Below are positions 1 to 10,807 of a stretch of DNA of 64,000 nt, piece after piece; position 1 is the stretch's first letter, and each line of letters opens with the position of its first letter. A program made the position numbers and the translations under genes. Below the pieces are notes generated by a model. It made no database searches. It had not been told where the DNA came from and worked only from the letters and a program-made list of their open reading frames with translations. The stretch comes from Distichodus sexfasciatus. Lineage: Eukaryota > Chordata > Actinopteri > Characiformes > Distichodontidae. The stretch is taken from the NCBI GenBank assembly GCA_032718565.1, contig JAVGVS010000008.1, positions 2,045,579 through 2,109,578 of the forward strand, in the 5' to 3' direction.

Positions 1-850
1 CAGGTTTTAAATGACTGTGTTGCACATTTGCGTTCGTTATTTTGTAACACGTTGGTGTCTTTCTTGTGGCTTTAAACGTTTCGCCAACATCCAATGGAAA
101 GTGAAGAAGTCTGGGTGAAATGGTCTGTATGGGCATGCTATTTTTCTACATCAATTTAATTATCCTTTTTTAATGCATGCCACAAGCTTTTCCACTCTTT
201 GAAACAGACCTTCCTGTGTTTGCTGTAGAGCTTAAGGCTGATTTGCAAAGCGCTTCTCTGGATCTAGCCATACACTTAGATTGCTTTACTTTCCCTACGT
301 TCTTCTCAGTGTCTCTCTGCCCTGTCTAAGCCAAGCTCCTCTGTCTGGATGTTTGTTATTCTGTTATTATTTCATATTCACACGCACTGACACGGTTCAA
401 ACGGTATCTCACGTCTTTGCTGCTCAAATTATGTTACATGGAAGTGTTATATCCTGAAGTCCACGGATTTTGCAGGCGAACGTCTTTTCTGCAGTGTGGA
501 TAATCTTTGCCAGTATTGCTTCTCAGGTTTGACGATGGTGATTTTTCCAGTTTTTTGGCACAAATAACACTGATCTCTCAGGATTAGATCCTAGCGGATA
601 TGAAACAGCACTTTTGCAATTGACATTTCCTCAAGGAAAGAACTTTTTTGGAGTTTTTATTCATCACAAAATCTTCAGTCTTCAATCACAAGAGCACTTC
701 AATTATTCTGCTTTTTTAAAAATCATCTTTCTTACAAAAACTGGATTTTTGAGCAGAGAGTCTGGATTTAAACAGATAGTTTTGAGCAAAGAGTCTGGAC
801 TCAAATAGACAGTTTTGAGCACACACAAAAGGGGTCTGTAGTCTCCAAAA
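1..850. other. Upstream flank of kcnj14; no gene seen
   Basis: No coding exon is recognisable here. The last part (about 744-822) holds 2.3 imperfect copies of a 33-35 bp unit containing TTTTGAGCAAAGAGTCTGGA. It is probably 5'UTR or proximal upstream sequence of the potassium channel gene. No TATA box or CpG island could be assigned, so a promoter is not called. Confidence 0.5.
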
Positions 851-1972
851 ATGGGTGCCGCTCGGGTGAAGCGTCGCTTCAGTGCCGTGGTGGATGCCGC
901 CCTCGACGAGGAGGAAGTCATGAAGCTGGCCCAAAGTGACGGAGATGGAGACGGAGATGGAGAGGGAGGAGTTGGGGCTTGTGGAGGAGGTCTCCCGTCT
1001 CCCACCTGCAATGGCAAGCCGCTCAACCTGCACGGCAACGTAGGAGGAACGCCAGGAAGGGATGAGGAGGAGGAGGAGGACGACGATGACGACGAGGACG
1101 AAGACCACGACAGTGGAGCGCCGGGAGCGAGGAGGAGAGGGGGATCGGGAGGAGGACGCAGCAGCCTGGCCCTCGGGGGAGCGGCCGGGAGGGAAGGGGA
1201 GTGGCAGGAGGCCGAAGTCACCTCGTCATCAGCCTCCCCTTCCCCCCTGTCTCCACTCCGAGGCCGAGGTCGAGACCGAGGATGCCGCCAGCGCCGCTGC
1301 CAGCGCCGGCCCCGCAGCCGCTTTGTGGGCAAGGACGGGCGCTGCAACGTCACCTTCGTCAACATGAGCGAGAGGGGCCAGCGCTACCTCACCGACCTCT
1401 TCACCACCTGCGTGGATGTCCGCTGGCGCTGGATGCTGGTGATTTTTACCCTCTCCTTCTTGCTCTCTTGGCTGCTGTTTGGCTTCGCCTTCTGGCTCAT
1501 AGCAGCCGCCCACGGGGACCTGACCCCACCTCCGTTGTCGGGGTCGTCCTCGTCCTCCCCCTCGCCTTCCTCTTCCTCCTTCTCTTCTTCCTCCTCGCCC
1601 AACGCTTCTTCCACCTTGGAGTCGTCGGAAGAGCCATGCTTCCAGCAGGTGAACAGCTTCATGGCGGCCTTCCTCTTCTCCCTGGAGACGCAGACCTCCA
1701 TAGGCTACGGCTTCCGCAGCGTGACCGAGGCCTGCCCCCTGGCGGTGTTTGCCGTCGTCTTGCAGTGCATTGTGGGCTGCATCATCGACGCGTTCATCAT
1801 CGGGGCGGTGATGGCCAAGATAGCCAAGCCCAAGAAGCGCAACGAGACCCTGCTGTTCTCGGAGGTGGCCGTGGTAGCTATGAGGGACGGGAAGCTGTGT
1901 ATGATGTGGCGTGTGGGAAACCTGCGCAAAAGCCACCTGGTGGAGGCCCACGTCCGAGCGCAGCTGCTCAAG
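851..1972 (+). CDS. kcnj14: kcnj14 coding exon 1 (N-terminus, M1, pore, M2)
   Basis: 374 codons ending QLLK at a GTGAGT donor, phase 0. It encodes the cytoplasmic N-terminus, M1, the pore loop with GYG (bases 1703-1711), M2 and the first cytoplasmic strand (RVGNLRKSHLVEAHVRAQLLK). Reading past 1972 leaves Kir homology at once. The minus-strand ORFs over this exon are GC-rich shadows. Confidence 0.95.
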
Positions 1973-2781
1973 GTGAGTGGGGAACGAGCGATGCAGGGAG
2001 GGAACCAGACAGTGAGGGATTTTTTTTGACATTGTGAACACACCATAACACAGCACACAGTGCACCACAACGAAATGTGACCTCTGCATTTCACCCATCC
2101 CTGTAGGAGCAGTGGGCAGCTGACTAGGGGTGCACGATTCAGAAAATCTTATGATTCGATTAGATTTGATTCGATTCCAATACATGGGTTCACGATTCAG
2201 TTCAGTTTGATGGCGATTCTTGTGCTCATGATTCGATTCAAAATTGATTCACGACTTATAAACAATTCACCAGTCAATACATACATGTCAATACATACAT
2301 TTATAAACAATTCACCAGTCAATATACATGAATTAGTTTCCAGATTGCTGTTTTGAGTTACTTTTCCCTATAGGATTGGCGAGCTTTATTCGTGTTGGGG
2401 GAAAAAGTAAACTAGTGGCATTACGTTAGTTGAAAAATATGAATCTTTTTTTTTTTTTTGAACGCATGAATCGATTTTGAATAGGCAGAGAAATCACGAT
2501 TCGATTCGATTTTTTTGGACGCCCCTACAGCTGACATGGGCAGTCCCCAGGGAGCAGTCCTTGGGGAAAGCACCTTGCTTATGGGTACCTCAGTGATATC
2601 TTTACTGGTCCGGAATTCGAACTGGTGACCTTCCCATCACAGGGCGAACACTCTTAACCGTTATGCTAACAAACTGTCCCAGAGAGGGAACGAGGGAGGG
2701 AGGGAGGGAGGGAGGGAGTGAGGGACGAACCTGGGAGGCAAAGACATATTTTATTATGGATAGGAGGTTCTCATGCAAGTT

Positions 2782-2819
<38 letters not shown>

Positions 2820-2986
2820 TGTATGTGGGACAGAGAGGGAGGGACATCTGGGCAGTTGCATTGATAAATGAGAGCTTGTTTTGTTCTGCAGGATTTCATG
2901 AGATTTGTGGAGGATTAATTTTGCCAGGGCTCTATTCTTACAAACCATTATCTCATCCTCACCGTGTGTGTGTTTGTGTGTGTTTG

Positions 2987-3018
<32 letters not shown>

Positions 3019-6000
3019 AGATAGAGAGACAGTCTCGGATTGTATTTCTGATTAAATCTGTTTGTCAGTATGTTTGTGTTTAACTGAAAATGAAATCTTT
3101 TTTGCATGTGCATTGTGTGTTTGAGAGAGAGATGAGGGTATGATGCTGCAAAAAAGCTTAATGTGCACAAATAATAGCTTGTAGGTAATCAAGTACTGAA
3201 TAATTTTCAAGTAATTTGAATGAATAAAATACTGAAAAATTGGACAATATTACGCAGTGTAGACAAATTAACTGGTATTTTAAGCTCTAAAAAGAAAAAA
3301 TAAATATTTAATGTACCCTAAAAGATATGTGTGTGTTGGTGTTACTATGAACACTTCACCATATATATATATATTTATATATGCAATACGTTCTATATAG
3401 TACAGTATTAAAGAGATAGGCTGTTTTGAAGAGAAAGGTAAGATTTTTTTCCAAAAAGTATAAAAAAAGTTTCATTAATGACACAACGTTTTGTTTTTCT
3501 ATGTGACGGCGCTAGTAAAGACGTTTGTAGGGGGTGTTGGTCACCTTTTTTATGGGATTTATAAGTTGTTCAACTATTACTGTACAATGTAATACTATAT
3601 AGTATATAAAATATAAAATTTTATGCAATGTAGTATATTGTAGTGTAGGATTATTGTATATAATAATATGTAGAACATATTTCCATTTATATATACTATA
3701 TAAGCTGAAAATGAAAATCTCCTTCGTCATCATCGTCTTCATCCCCAAATGCACTGCTAATTGGTCTTACCTTTTAAACTTTGACCTTTCCCTCAGCCAC
3801 GTGTGACCCCAGAGGGAGAGTTTCTACCTTTGGACAATGTGGACATCAACGTGGGCTTCGACACGGGCACTGACCGGATCTTCTTGGTGTCTCCGGTGAC
3901 TATCGTGCATGAGATCAACGAGGAGAGTCCGTTTTTCGAGATGGACCGTCAGACGTTGGAGTCGGATGCGGATTTGGAGGTGGTGGTGATTCTGGAGGGC
4001 ATGGTGGAGGCCACCGCCATGACAACGCAGTGCCGTTCTTCCTACGTGGCCTCCGAGATACGCTGGGGTCACCGATTTGAGCCTGTTCTCTTTGCTAAGA
4101 AAAACTGCTACCAGGTAAGACAGACTGGGGCCTTAATTACACCCTGAAATAATTTGGTCACACGTTGTTTGTTACACATAATTTGGTTACTATGGTTACA
4201 GCACATTAGCAAAAACTATATATATATATAGACAGCATTTATGAGACCCTTATCCAGAGTAAATTACAGTGTCCCTTGGGGGTCTTACGATTGGGGGTCT
4301 TGTTCAAGAGACCCTGTCATTAAACATAGACTCTTTAATACTAATTAAGACTTATAAAGACAGGCGCTTTACAAGGGTCGTATCCAGAGTGAGTTAGAGG
4401 ATTTCTTGAGCAACTTAGGGTAGGGGGTCTTGCTCAGAGACAAAGCAGATTTTATTCCTTGGTTTCAACCCCCAAGTCTTATAATATTTAATATATAAAC
4501 ATATAATATGCACAATGTACAGTTGTTGTTTATCATCTTAATGTCTACTTTTTAATAAATACTTTTTTCTGTATATTTTAGTACTTTACTAAATATACAG
4601 GCTGTACAATTCAGAAAATTCCACGGTTCGATTCCGATTCTTGGGCTCGAAAATTGATTCATGATTCATAAATGATCCACAATTCAATACATAACTCAGA
4701 ATCCCTTTAACTTACAGAAACCACACACATACCATCAGAATCACAAGACTTTGGATATTATATTCATTCCTCTGTATTTGAAATTATTTCAGAGTAATTC
4801 TGTGCGTAAAAACTGAAGTAATTGCATAAAAAGGCATTAATGACATTATTCGCTATGTAAACACTCTCGTTAGCGCTGGCAACTCTATTATGGAATGCAA
4901 AAATGTAGTTCTCTTCCAGAAAGGCCAAAAGCAGCTCATTTTATACACCAAAATGAGTCCAAATTGGCCCCAAATTACCAAAAATTTTGCATTTTTTCAT
5001 TTTCAATTGATCAAAAAATATTTAAGGAAAAAAAAATAGGGAAAAATAAATATAGAAAGATTTAATATTTATCAAATAATTTTATTCTGTATCCAGATAG
5101 ATACCAAATGGATAAAGAAGTGTTTCCACCTGATCCTAACTTTATTTTTCTTCACAGTACTGATCCATAGAATGTCTCTGCTAAATAAAAACGCTGTAAG
5201 CCAATAAAACAGTGAGTTTGGTCTTGAGGAGTTTTCTGCCACTGTGGTTTGTTGAGTTTAACATATGATGTTATCAGATTGGATAACTGCTTCCAGTGAA
5301 GCTATTTCTTCATTATAGATATGTAAGAGATAAATATTGAATAAACATGTTTAATGTTGCTTAGGCTTTGCATGTTCCTCTTATTTGTCATGTGGTGTAA
5401 AATGTGCATTGGTCCAGTTTAGGTCTCGTCCTGATCTCGGCCCTTCAGAGTCTTGGTCTTGGTCTTGTCTCGGTCTCAACATGCTCTTGTCTTGGCCGGG
5501 TCTCGGCCTCGGTCTCAGTTTAGGTGGTCTTGTCCCCAACTCTACTAGAAAGAAACCAGGATAAATCACTTTATTAGCGAAATCATTTCACTACATGTAC
5601 TAGTACAAATATATATGAGACATACAGTATAAAGAATCTTTAATCTTATGGTTATTCTAGAAAAAATGGGATGATTTTGTAGGGCGGTGTATATGCATAG
5701 AAAATTTAAAAATATGTGTTAAATCTGTGTAAATAATGTAACATCAAACAGAGTCTTGTAGATTAATTCCAGCTAATGGGAACTGGCCAAGTTCTCCTTT
5801 TGTATCAAGAAGCATAACAGAAGTGGGTGATATTGTCAAAAATATAATCATTCGTGTTCCAATATCATTCTTAATATTTACTAATATTTTTCTTGCAGAT
5901 TATACTGCTCATCTGTGTTACTATTTCACATGGAGTTAATAAAGATTATAGCTTACTTTTTATTGGAAAGGACACACACACCATCTGTTTCACAATTGTA

Positions 6001-6346
6001 TCCAACTTTAAGATGTAGGCACATTTTTGACAATAATAATTTTCTCAGAACTTAAAAATAATTTTTAAAAAATATAATATTTGTCTGTGTTTTACAAGTT
6101 ATTCCGTGTCACATCTTCCTCCAGGTGGACTATTCATACTTCAGTAGAACATACGAGGTCCCTGACACGCCTTCCATCAGTGCCAAAGAGCTGGCCGAGA
6201 GGAAGTACATCCTGGGCTCCCGTTCCTCTTTCTGCTACGAGAATGAAGTAGCGCTGCAGCTCTCCTCATCTCCTCCTCCATCCCCCGACCGAATCTCTCC
6301 GTCCCCCTCTGCTATCCTTCCTCACACACACCCACACACACACTGA
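851..6346 (+). CDS. kcnj14: Inward-rectifier K+ channel Kir2.4-like, three coding exons (gene-level entry)
   Basis: Spliced CDS 851-1972, 3797-4114 and 6125-6346 gives 553 residues. The product is a plasma-membrane, PIP2-gated, inwardly rectifying K+ channel subunit that assembles as a tetramer. Visible features are M1 (about residues 194-220), the pore helix with filter TSIGYG (GYG at 285-287), M2 with D313 (the site known in Kir2 to control polyamine and Mg2+ rectification), the basic PIP2 cluster AKPKKR just after M2, and the Kir2 cytoplasmic domain (FLVSPVTIVHEI, EGMVEATAMTTQCRSSY, WGHRFEPVLF). The N-terminus MGAARVKRRFSAVVDA and the C-terminal RTYEVP...SAKELAER resemble KCNJ14 rather than KCNJ2/4/12, and this supports the start; the ATG has A at -3 and G at +4. 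Oddities are two coding introns, an acidic run at 71-87, a serine-rich turret insert (225-262) with an NAS sequon at 251, and no Kir2.1-type PDZ ligand at the C-terminus. Human Kir2.4 is shorter (about 436 residues). Confidence 0.93.
2029..2681 (-). mobile_element. tRNA-type SINE family A, interrupted copy
   Basis: Minus-strand copy of the SINE repeated about ten times in this window. The tail side (CACAGTGCACCACAA...GAGCAGTGGGCAGCTGAC) ends at 2124 and the head side resumes at 2528 and reaches the reversed box B/box A region (GAATTCGAACTGG, CTTAACCGTTATGCTAAC). The gap is filled exactly by the MITE at 2125-2527. Confidence 0.8.
2125..2527. mobile_element. Non-autonomous hAT-like MITE inserted in a SINE
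   Basis: A 403-bp insert beginning TAGGGGTGCACGATTC and ending GGACGCCCCTA, so the termini are short inverted repeats (TAGGGGYG). It is flanked by a perfect 8-bp direct repeat CAGCTGAC (2117-2124 and 2528-2535). The 8-bp duplication and the terminus type are those of the hAT superfamily. There is no transposase ORF. Confidence 0.8.
2688..3022. repeat. Microsatellite cluster (GGGA)n, (GA)n, (GT)n
   Basis: Short tandem tracts: GGGA at about 2692-2720, GA at about 2785-2817 and GT/GTTT at about 2965-3020. Simple-sequence repeats inside kcnj14 intron 1. Confidence 0.9.
3797..4114 (+). CDS. kcnj14: kcnj14 coding exon 2 (cytoplasmic domain)
   Basis: 106 codons, phase 0 at both ends (CCTCAG acceptor, GTAAGA donor). 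It begins PRVTPEGEFLPLD and ends LFAKKNCYQ. It carries the core immunoglobulin-like cytoplasmic domain, including the conserved DRIFLVSP and GHRFEPV motifs that form the subunit interface and the PIP2-sensitive region. Confidence 0.95.
4115..6124 (+). other. kcnj14: kcnj14 intron 2
   Basis: GTAAGA...CTCCAG intron. It holds a fragment of the common fish repeat with CTTATCCAGAG (about 4225-4450), a diverged relative of the 2125-2527 MITE (about 4595-4700) and a TCTCGGTCTTGG-rich repeat ending CCAACTCTACTA (about 5390-5545). The rest is AT-rich with nothing recognisable. Confidence 0.75.
6125..6346 (+). CDS. kcnj14: kcnj14 coding exon 3 (C-terminus)
   Basis: 73 codons plus TGA at 6344-6346, entering in phase 0 after CTCCAG. 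VDYSYFSRTYEVPDTPSIS and SSFCYENEVAL match the Kir2.4 C-terminal part. The last residues PHTHPHTH are read from a CA/CCCACA microsatellite that also supplies the stop codon, so the tail has probably drifted. It is shorter than the human acidic tail. Confidence 0.93.
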   Translation: MDYSYFSRTYEVPDTPSISAKELAERKYILGSRSSFCYENEVALQLSSSPPPSPDRISPSPSAILPHTHPHTH

Positions 6347-7560
6347 TCCCCAACTCGTTAGCGCCGGGAGCAAAGGGCATTAGGCACAGGGTAGAAATAA
6401 GGTCAGAGAGAGAGAGAACCGAGAGTGCAGTGAAAGACAAAAAGGAGAGGGAGGAGGGTGGGAAGCGAAATAAAGTTGGAGTGATTTTTTGGAGGGACAA
6501 TGGGTAGGAACTCTGACAAGAGAAAGAGGGAGAAAGGGAAAGCAAGCTGATTAATGGCAGATGGGTCACAGTCAGGATAAAGGACAAGGAGAGAATGGAT
6601 AAATAAAGAAGAGAAGGGAGGAGGGGGCTGGGGCCGTGCTAGTGAGCGACAGACTGAGAGAGAAAGATAAAGACTTGAACATAAATATCAGAGCCGGAGG
6701 GATGAGAGGAAATCTGTGCAGAACATGTGTAGAGCACTTAAAGATAAAGTGAGGGGAGAACAGCAGGAATCATGTCTAGGTAAAAATTGTGAGGTTACTG
6801 GAAAAGCACAGGTTAGGGGCAGTCTGGAATAAAGATGAGTGTGAGTGGGATCGTCCTGCAGTAACTAAGACCAAAAATGGCCAAAGAAGTTAGAGGTTTA
6901 AGTGGGCAAAGGGGGGTGAATATTGCTATTTATTGTGTGTGAGAGACCGAGAGAGAAGGAGGGATTGGGAGCGCTATTTTGAGACGAGGAGGACTGCAGC
7001 ACTGACCCACTTGGCTGATTGGACCTGGTGATCTTTCGAAATCAGTGTTTGGTGTAAGGTTAGAGGCAGAACGCCGGTGTGGAATTGCTTTAGCGTGTAC
7101 CTAACAAACATGACAGTGACCTCTAGTGGCTGCAACAAGCAACTCCAATAAATAAATAAATACCTTCTACACCCACCACAGGACCCACTGTTGGCCAAAA
7201 GGGTGGGTCAGAAAGATTTTTTTTGGGGGGGGGCATATACATTTACATTTTATGTACACATTGTATATATACAATACAAGGCAAATTAAATAAAAATAAA
7301 AAAGACATTTTTTAAAATCTCTTCCCCTCAGGTGGGTGGGCCAGGCTTGTGATTAGGCCCTGGCCCTCCCGTAGAGCACTTCGGACAATAACTGTCACAT
7401 TTTGCACTCTGTGACACTGACTTGTTGGTTGGTATTGTATTTAATTTTGGCTGCACAATATTGTAAAAGAATGGAATTGCAATATTTTATTTTGCTTTTC
7501 ACCAACATATATAACACATTTTTTATATACTTGAATAGCTTTATTTGGAAACTATGCATG

Positions 7561-7563
<3 letters not shown>

Positions 7564-7625
<62 letters not shown>
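7564..7625. repeat. (AAT)n microsatellite
   Basis: About 20 perfect AAT units in the intergenic region. Confidence 0.95.
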
Positions 7626-7626
<1 letters not shown>

Positions 7627-9839
7627 CAAAAAAGCTATTTGTTTTCTCTACAAATTGTTCTTGAACTTTTGAAGCACATTCTATTATTAAATCAGACAGA
7701 CTTCTATTGTATATTAGTCATGGAAAATAACAACTGGGTGAGTTTTCCTTTGCCAAAAAGTTGCAACATGACAAGTTGCAACATGACATCATTTGATTTA
7801 ATTTGCCCTTTGCCCTGCTGTGTGATTGGTAATTATGCACGCAATGTGCTAATGAATAGTAGAAATGCATCGTGTGCAACACTTTTGCTGATGATTTTTT
7901 AGACACATTAGTGTCAGTGTTATATGAAAGTGTTCAATACCAAAAAATATTTGAAAGCCAGCTGTGGTTCCTTTGTATAAAGGGATCATCTCGATTGACA
8001 TACCCTATACTTATTAATTGAATACAGACTACTCAGCTTCCCTTCTATTGCAATATTATTCAATAATTGACAATATTTGATGCATTATATTTAAAGATGC
8101 TTGTTACTGGGTCTGTTGTGTTTCCTCAATGTTATGTTACATGCTCCTGCTATTTCATATTTCACTATGGGGTTTGCCAGGTTTGATGTTTTTTGTTGTG
8201 TACTGTGATTTTTTTTTTTTTTTTTTTAAATAACGCATATATTTAATACATTATTTTGTATATATTTGGTGGCTAGGTATTAGAGGTTTTAAAAATGCAC
8301 ACCACAACTTTTACTGGGTCTCGAAAACACCACATGATATGAAATGCCTTGTTGTTTTTCAATTTCTTTGTCTTTTTATTTATTTTTTGGATAAATGCGA
8401 CACAGAGTTTTTGGAGTTGAGAAAAGACTATGAGAACAAGCATTTCTCTGTTGCTTTCACTTTTTGGATTCAGAGATCTACAGGTTTTTATGTGAAAGTT
8501 GTCCTCTTTCTTCAGTTTTGACCTTTTTGCTTTTATTTGTAACTGTGGAGTTTTCTGCTTAACAGTAACTACGGTCTGCATCTATAACAACTGGCTTAGT
8601 TTCAGTGTGGCAGTGTTTGCAGCTCATGTTGCCTTGTTTCTTTCTTCATTCTCTGTTTTTCTTTCGAAAAACGCGGTATGTTGCTGGACAGGTTCTGTGT
8701 TAAGTGGAAATGAGGTTCAAATGTAGAATGTTTTGAACTGATGATATATTAGCACATGGGAACTGTTTAAAGATATACAGCAAATCTTCAGTTCAGTACT
8801 CCAGAATTGTTACAGTATTATATAGTATATATTAAATATATATGACACAACACAAAACCTGTGAATTACTCTGAATGAGTTGCAATAGTTATGAATAAAT
8901 CCTGTATTCATTGCAATTGGTGTAACTGCCATGGTTCTAGGTGAGAGCTAAAATGTACTTCAGATATCTCCAGGTTAAATATAGGATGACACACTGATGT
9001 TACTATAATAGGAAACATTCCTAGATACTTATACCACTGAAATCCTGCTTGAAAACTCAGTATTATTTAATATTAATCTTGTTAAGAACTATTTTATTTC
9101 TGATATGGATATTATTCATTTTATGTGTTTGTCTGCATGTGTGTGTATGTGAGCATGTGTGTATGACTGTGTGGTAACATTTTTGTGGGAGAGGTGTTTT
9201 AACCTATCCTATCTCAATCTTGACAACACTGTCATTAGCCTGCTGTTTTTGTGTGTTACTTACCCCAGCTCATCTGTAGCGAACTCATACAACCTGAATT
9301 TCACTGTTTTTATCATTACTGGCAAATTGTCAGACACCTCTTTTCGCACTTTATCATGTCAGCTCCACGTGTTCCTCTCTGTTCTCACTGAAGCCTGGGC
9401 TGCATCTTTGCTCTGTTCAAATGTTTAACATGAACAATCTGCCATGGTCATCTTCTGTGAGTGTGTAGCACAGAAAAACGTTTGGAAACTAGAGACCCTA
9501 AAAGCAAATAAAACATTTTTGAATTTATGGTTGAATTTATGGAATTTTGGTTTATGATGTAATTAAGAGTTGTGCAGTTTTAGGATTTGGATTTGCCTTT
9601 CTTTTTTGACCACTAATGGTCTTTTAACCAGAAATAAGAGGCAATAACAGGTGTGTGTGTGCATATTTACGGTTTTCACATAGAACTGCACCTGTGTGCA
9701 CATATTAAGACCCCACAAATCACTCAGATAAAAGGAAAAATATTTCTGAAAAACAGGCAACTGCACATTGCTGCAGCTTGACAGTGTATGTTATCTAATA
9801 TTCAAGTTCATCATTTGTCACATAGTTATACAGAGTACA

Positions 9840-9975
9840 CGTTTAACTGTATTTGTATATACATATATATAATATATATATAATGTGTATATATGTATAT
9901 ATTATATATGTATATGTTCTTAATATAATATTTGTATATTTCTAGATATTCTTATATATAATATGTACCTGTATA
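9840..9975. repeat. AT-rich (TATA)n low-complexity tract
   Basis: Alternating TA/TG-rich sequence made of ATATATAT, TATATGTATA and similar blocks. Simple sequence 5' of the myh14 promoter region. Confidence 0.85.
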
Positions 9976-10199
9976 ATTTATATATTAATTACATAAAAAT
10001 GATCATTTATAACGTATATACACACCCATAGCACACTAATAAGTATTAATTAAATTATGCTGTTGTATGCACTAATAATAATGTACAATTTCTTTTTTAT
10101 TATTAGTTAGTGGGTGCATTAATTCTTTGTCCGGTCAGAAGCCTATGCCCCTGCTAGTGTAAGGTTTTCTAATCTGTTTAAGGTTAGACTGCTGCGATC

Positions 10200-10807
10200 A
10201 TAAGGTGCGGCTCGGATTGGAGATTGCGCGGCATTAGTGCTGAATCTGGGGCGGCCGCCGCTTTGCGCTCATCAACAAAGAGCGCACGGTCTCCCTGTAC
10301 CGCAGCCGGCCTCCACCGACACCTGCTCCTGCTCTCCTACTGGCTCGCTTCCCCGTCCGTCACGCCATGCGGCCTACAATTCCGCTCCTCTAATTGGTTA
10401 GCCACGCCGTCAATCTTCCAGCCAGGCGTCGCATTGGCTAAAGCGTTATCGCTTACCAGCACAGGGGCGGAATCAGATTGTTCTGCTGAGGAGGCGGGTT
10501 TTAGAGGACAGAGTGGATTTTCATTGGCTGAAGCTTCCCAAAAGGCGGGACGTTATGTCCTAAACTTAAAAGCTATTGGCCAGTATAGAGGAAGTGTTTC
10601 GGGGGGGCTGAAGTCTCGCACTTGCCCTCACTTCTCTCGCCGTTTTATTCTCAATGTGAATGAGTGTGCGGCGTTACAGAAGCGCTGTAATGTGAAAAGC
10701 CGCATTTTGCAGTATTATTTCTCACAGGGTGAAAAAAACACAAGAAAACGCCTTAACTTGCCTTTTGCTCGCCCGGGGCATTCGCAGTTTCGACCACCGG
10801 ATCCAAG
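10200..10807 (+). promoter_or_regulatory. myh14: Probable myh14 promoter and first (5'UTR) exon
   Basis: A GC- and CpG-rich island in otherwise AT-rich sequence. It contains four ATTGG motifs (inverted CCAAT, the NF-Y consensus core) at 10393, 10433, 10523 and 10575, and no obvious TATA box. A strong donor, CCAAG|GTAAGA, follows at 10808. The next exon with protein homology on this strand is myh14 at 19669, whose acceptor lies just before the ATG, so an untranslated first exon ending at 10807 is the simplest reading. The transcription start is not located. A 195-codon ORF here resembles nothing I know. Confidence 0.55.

Larger units (their letters stand above)
1973..3796 (+). other. kcnj14: kcnj14 intron 1
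   Basis: GTGAGT...CCTCAG intron. It holds a tRNA-type SINE split by a hAT-like MITE (2029-2681), GGGA, GA and GT microsatellites (2690-3020) and AT-rich sequence. No exon-like sequence was seen. Confidence 0.85.
6347..10199. other. kcnj14 3'UTR and intergenic region
   Basis: Purine-rich sequence (6376-6960) follows the stop codon, with candidate AATAAA signals at 6469, 6602 and 6828, so the 3' end probably lies within about 500 bases of the stop. Farther on there is an (AAT)n microsatellite and AT-rich tracts, but no exon with family similarity. The small ORFs here look random. Confidence 0.6.

Noticed and set aside
1229..2185. 318-codon minus-strand ORF and others opposite kcnj14 exon 1
   Set aside because: GC-rich shadow of the well-supported plus-strand channel exon; the translation is low-complexity Gly/Arg and matches nothing.
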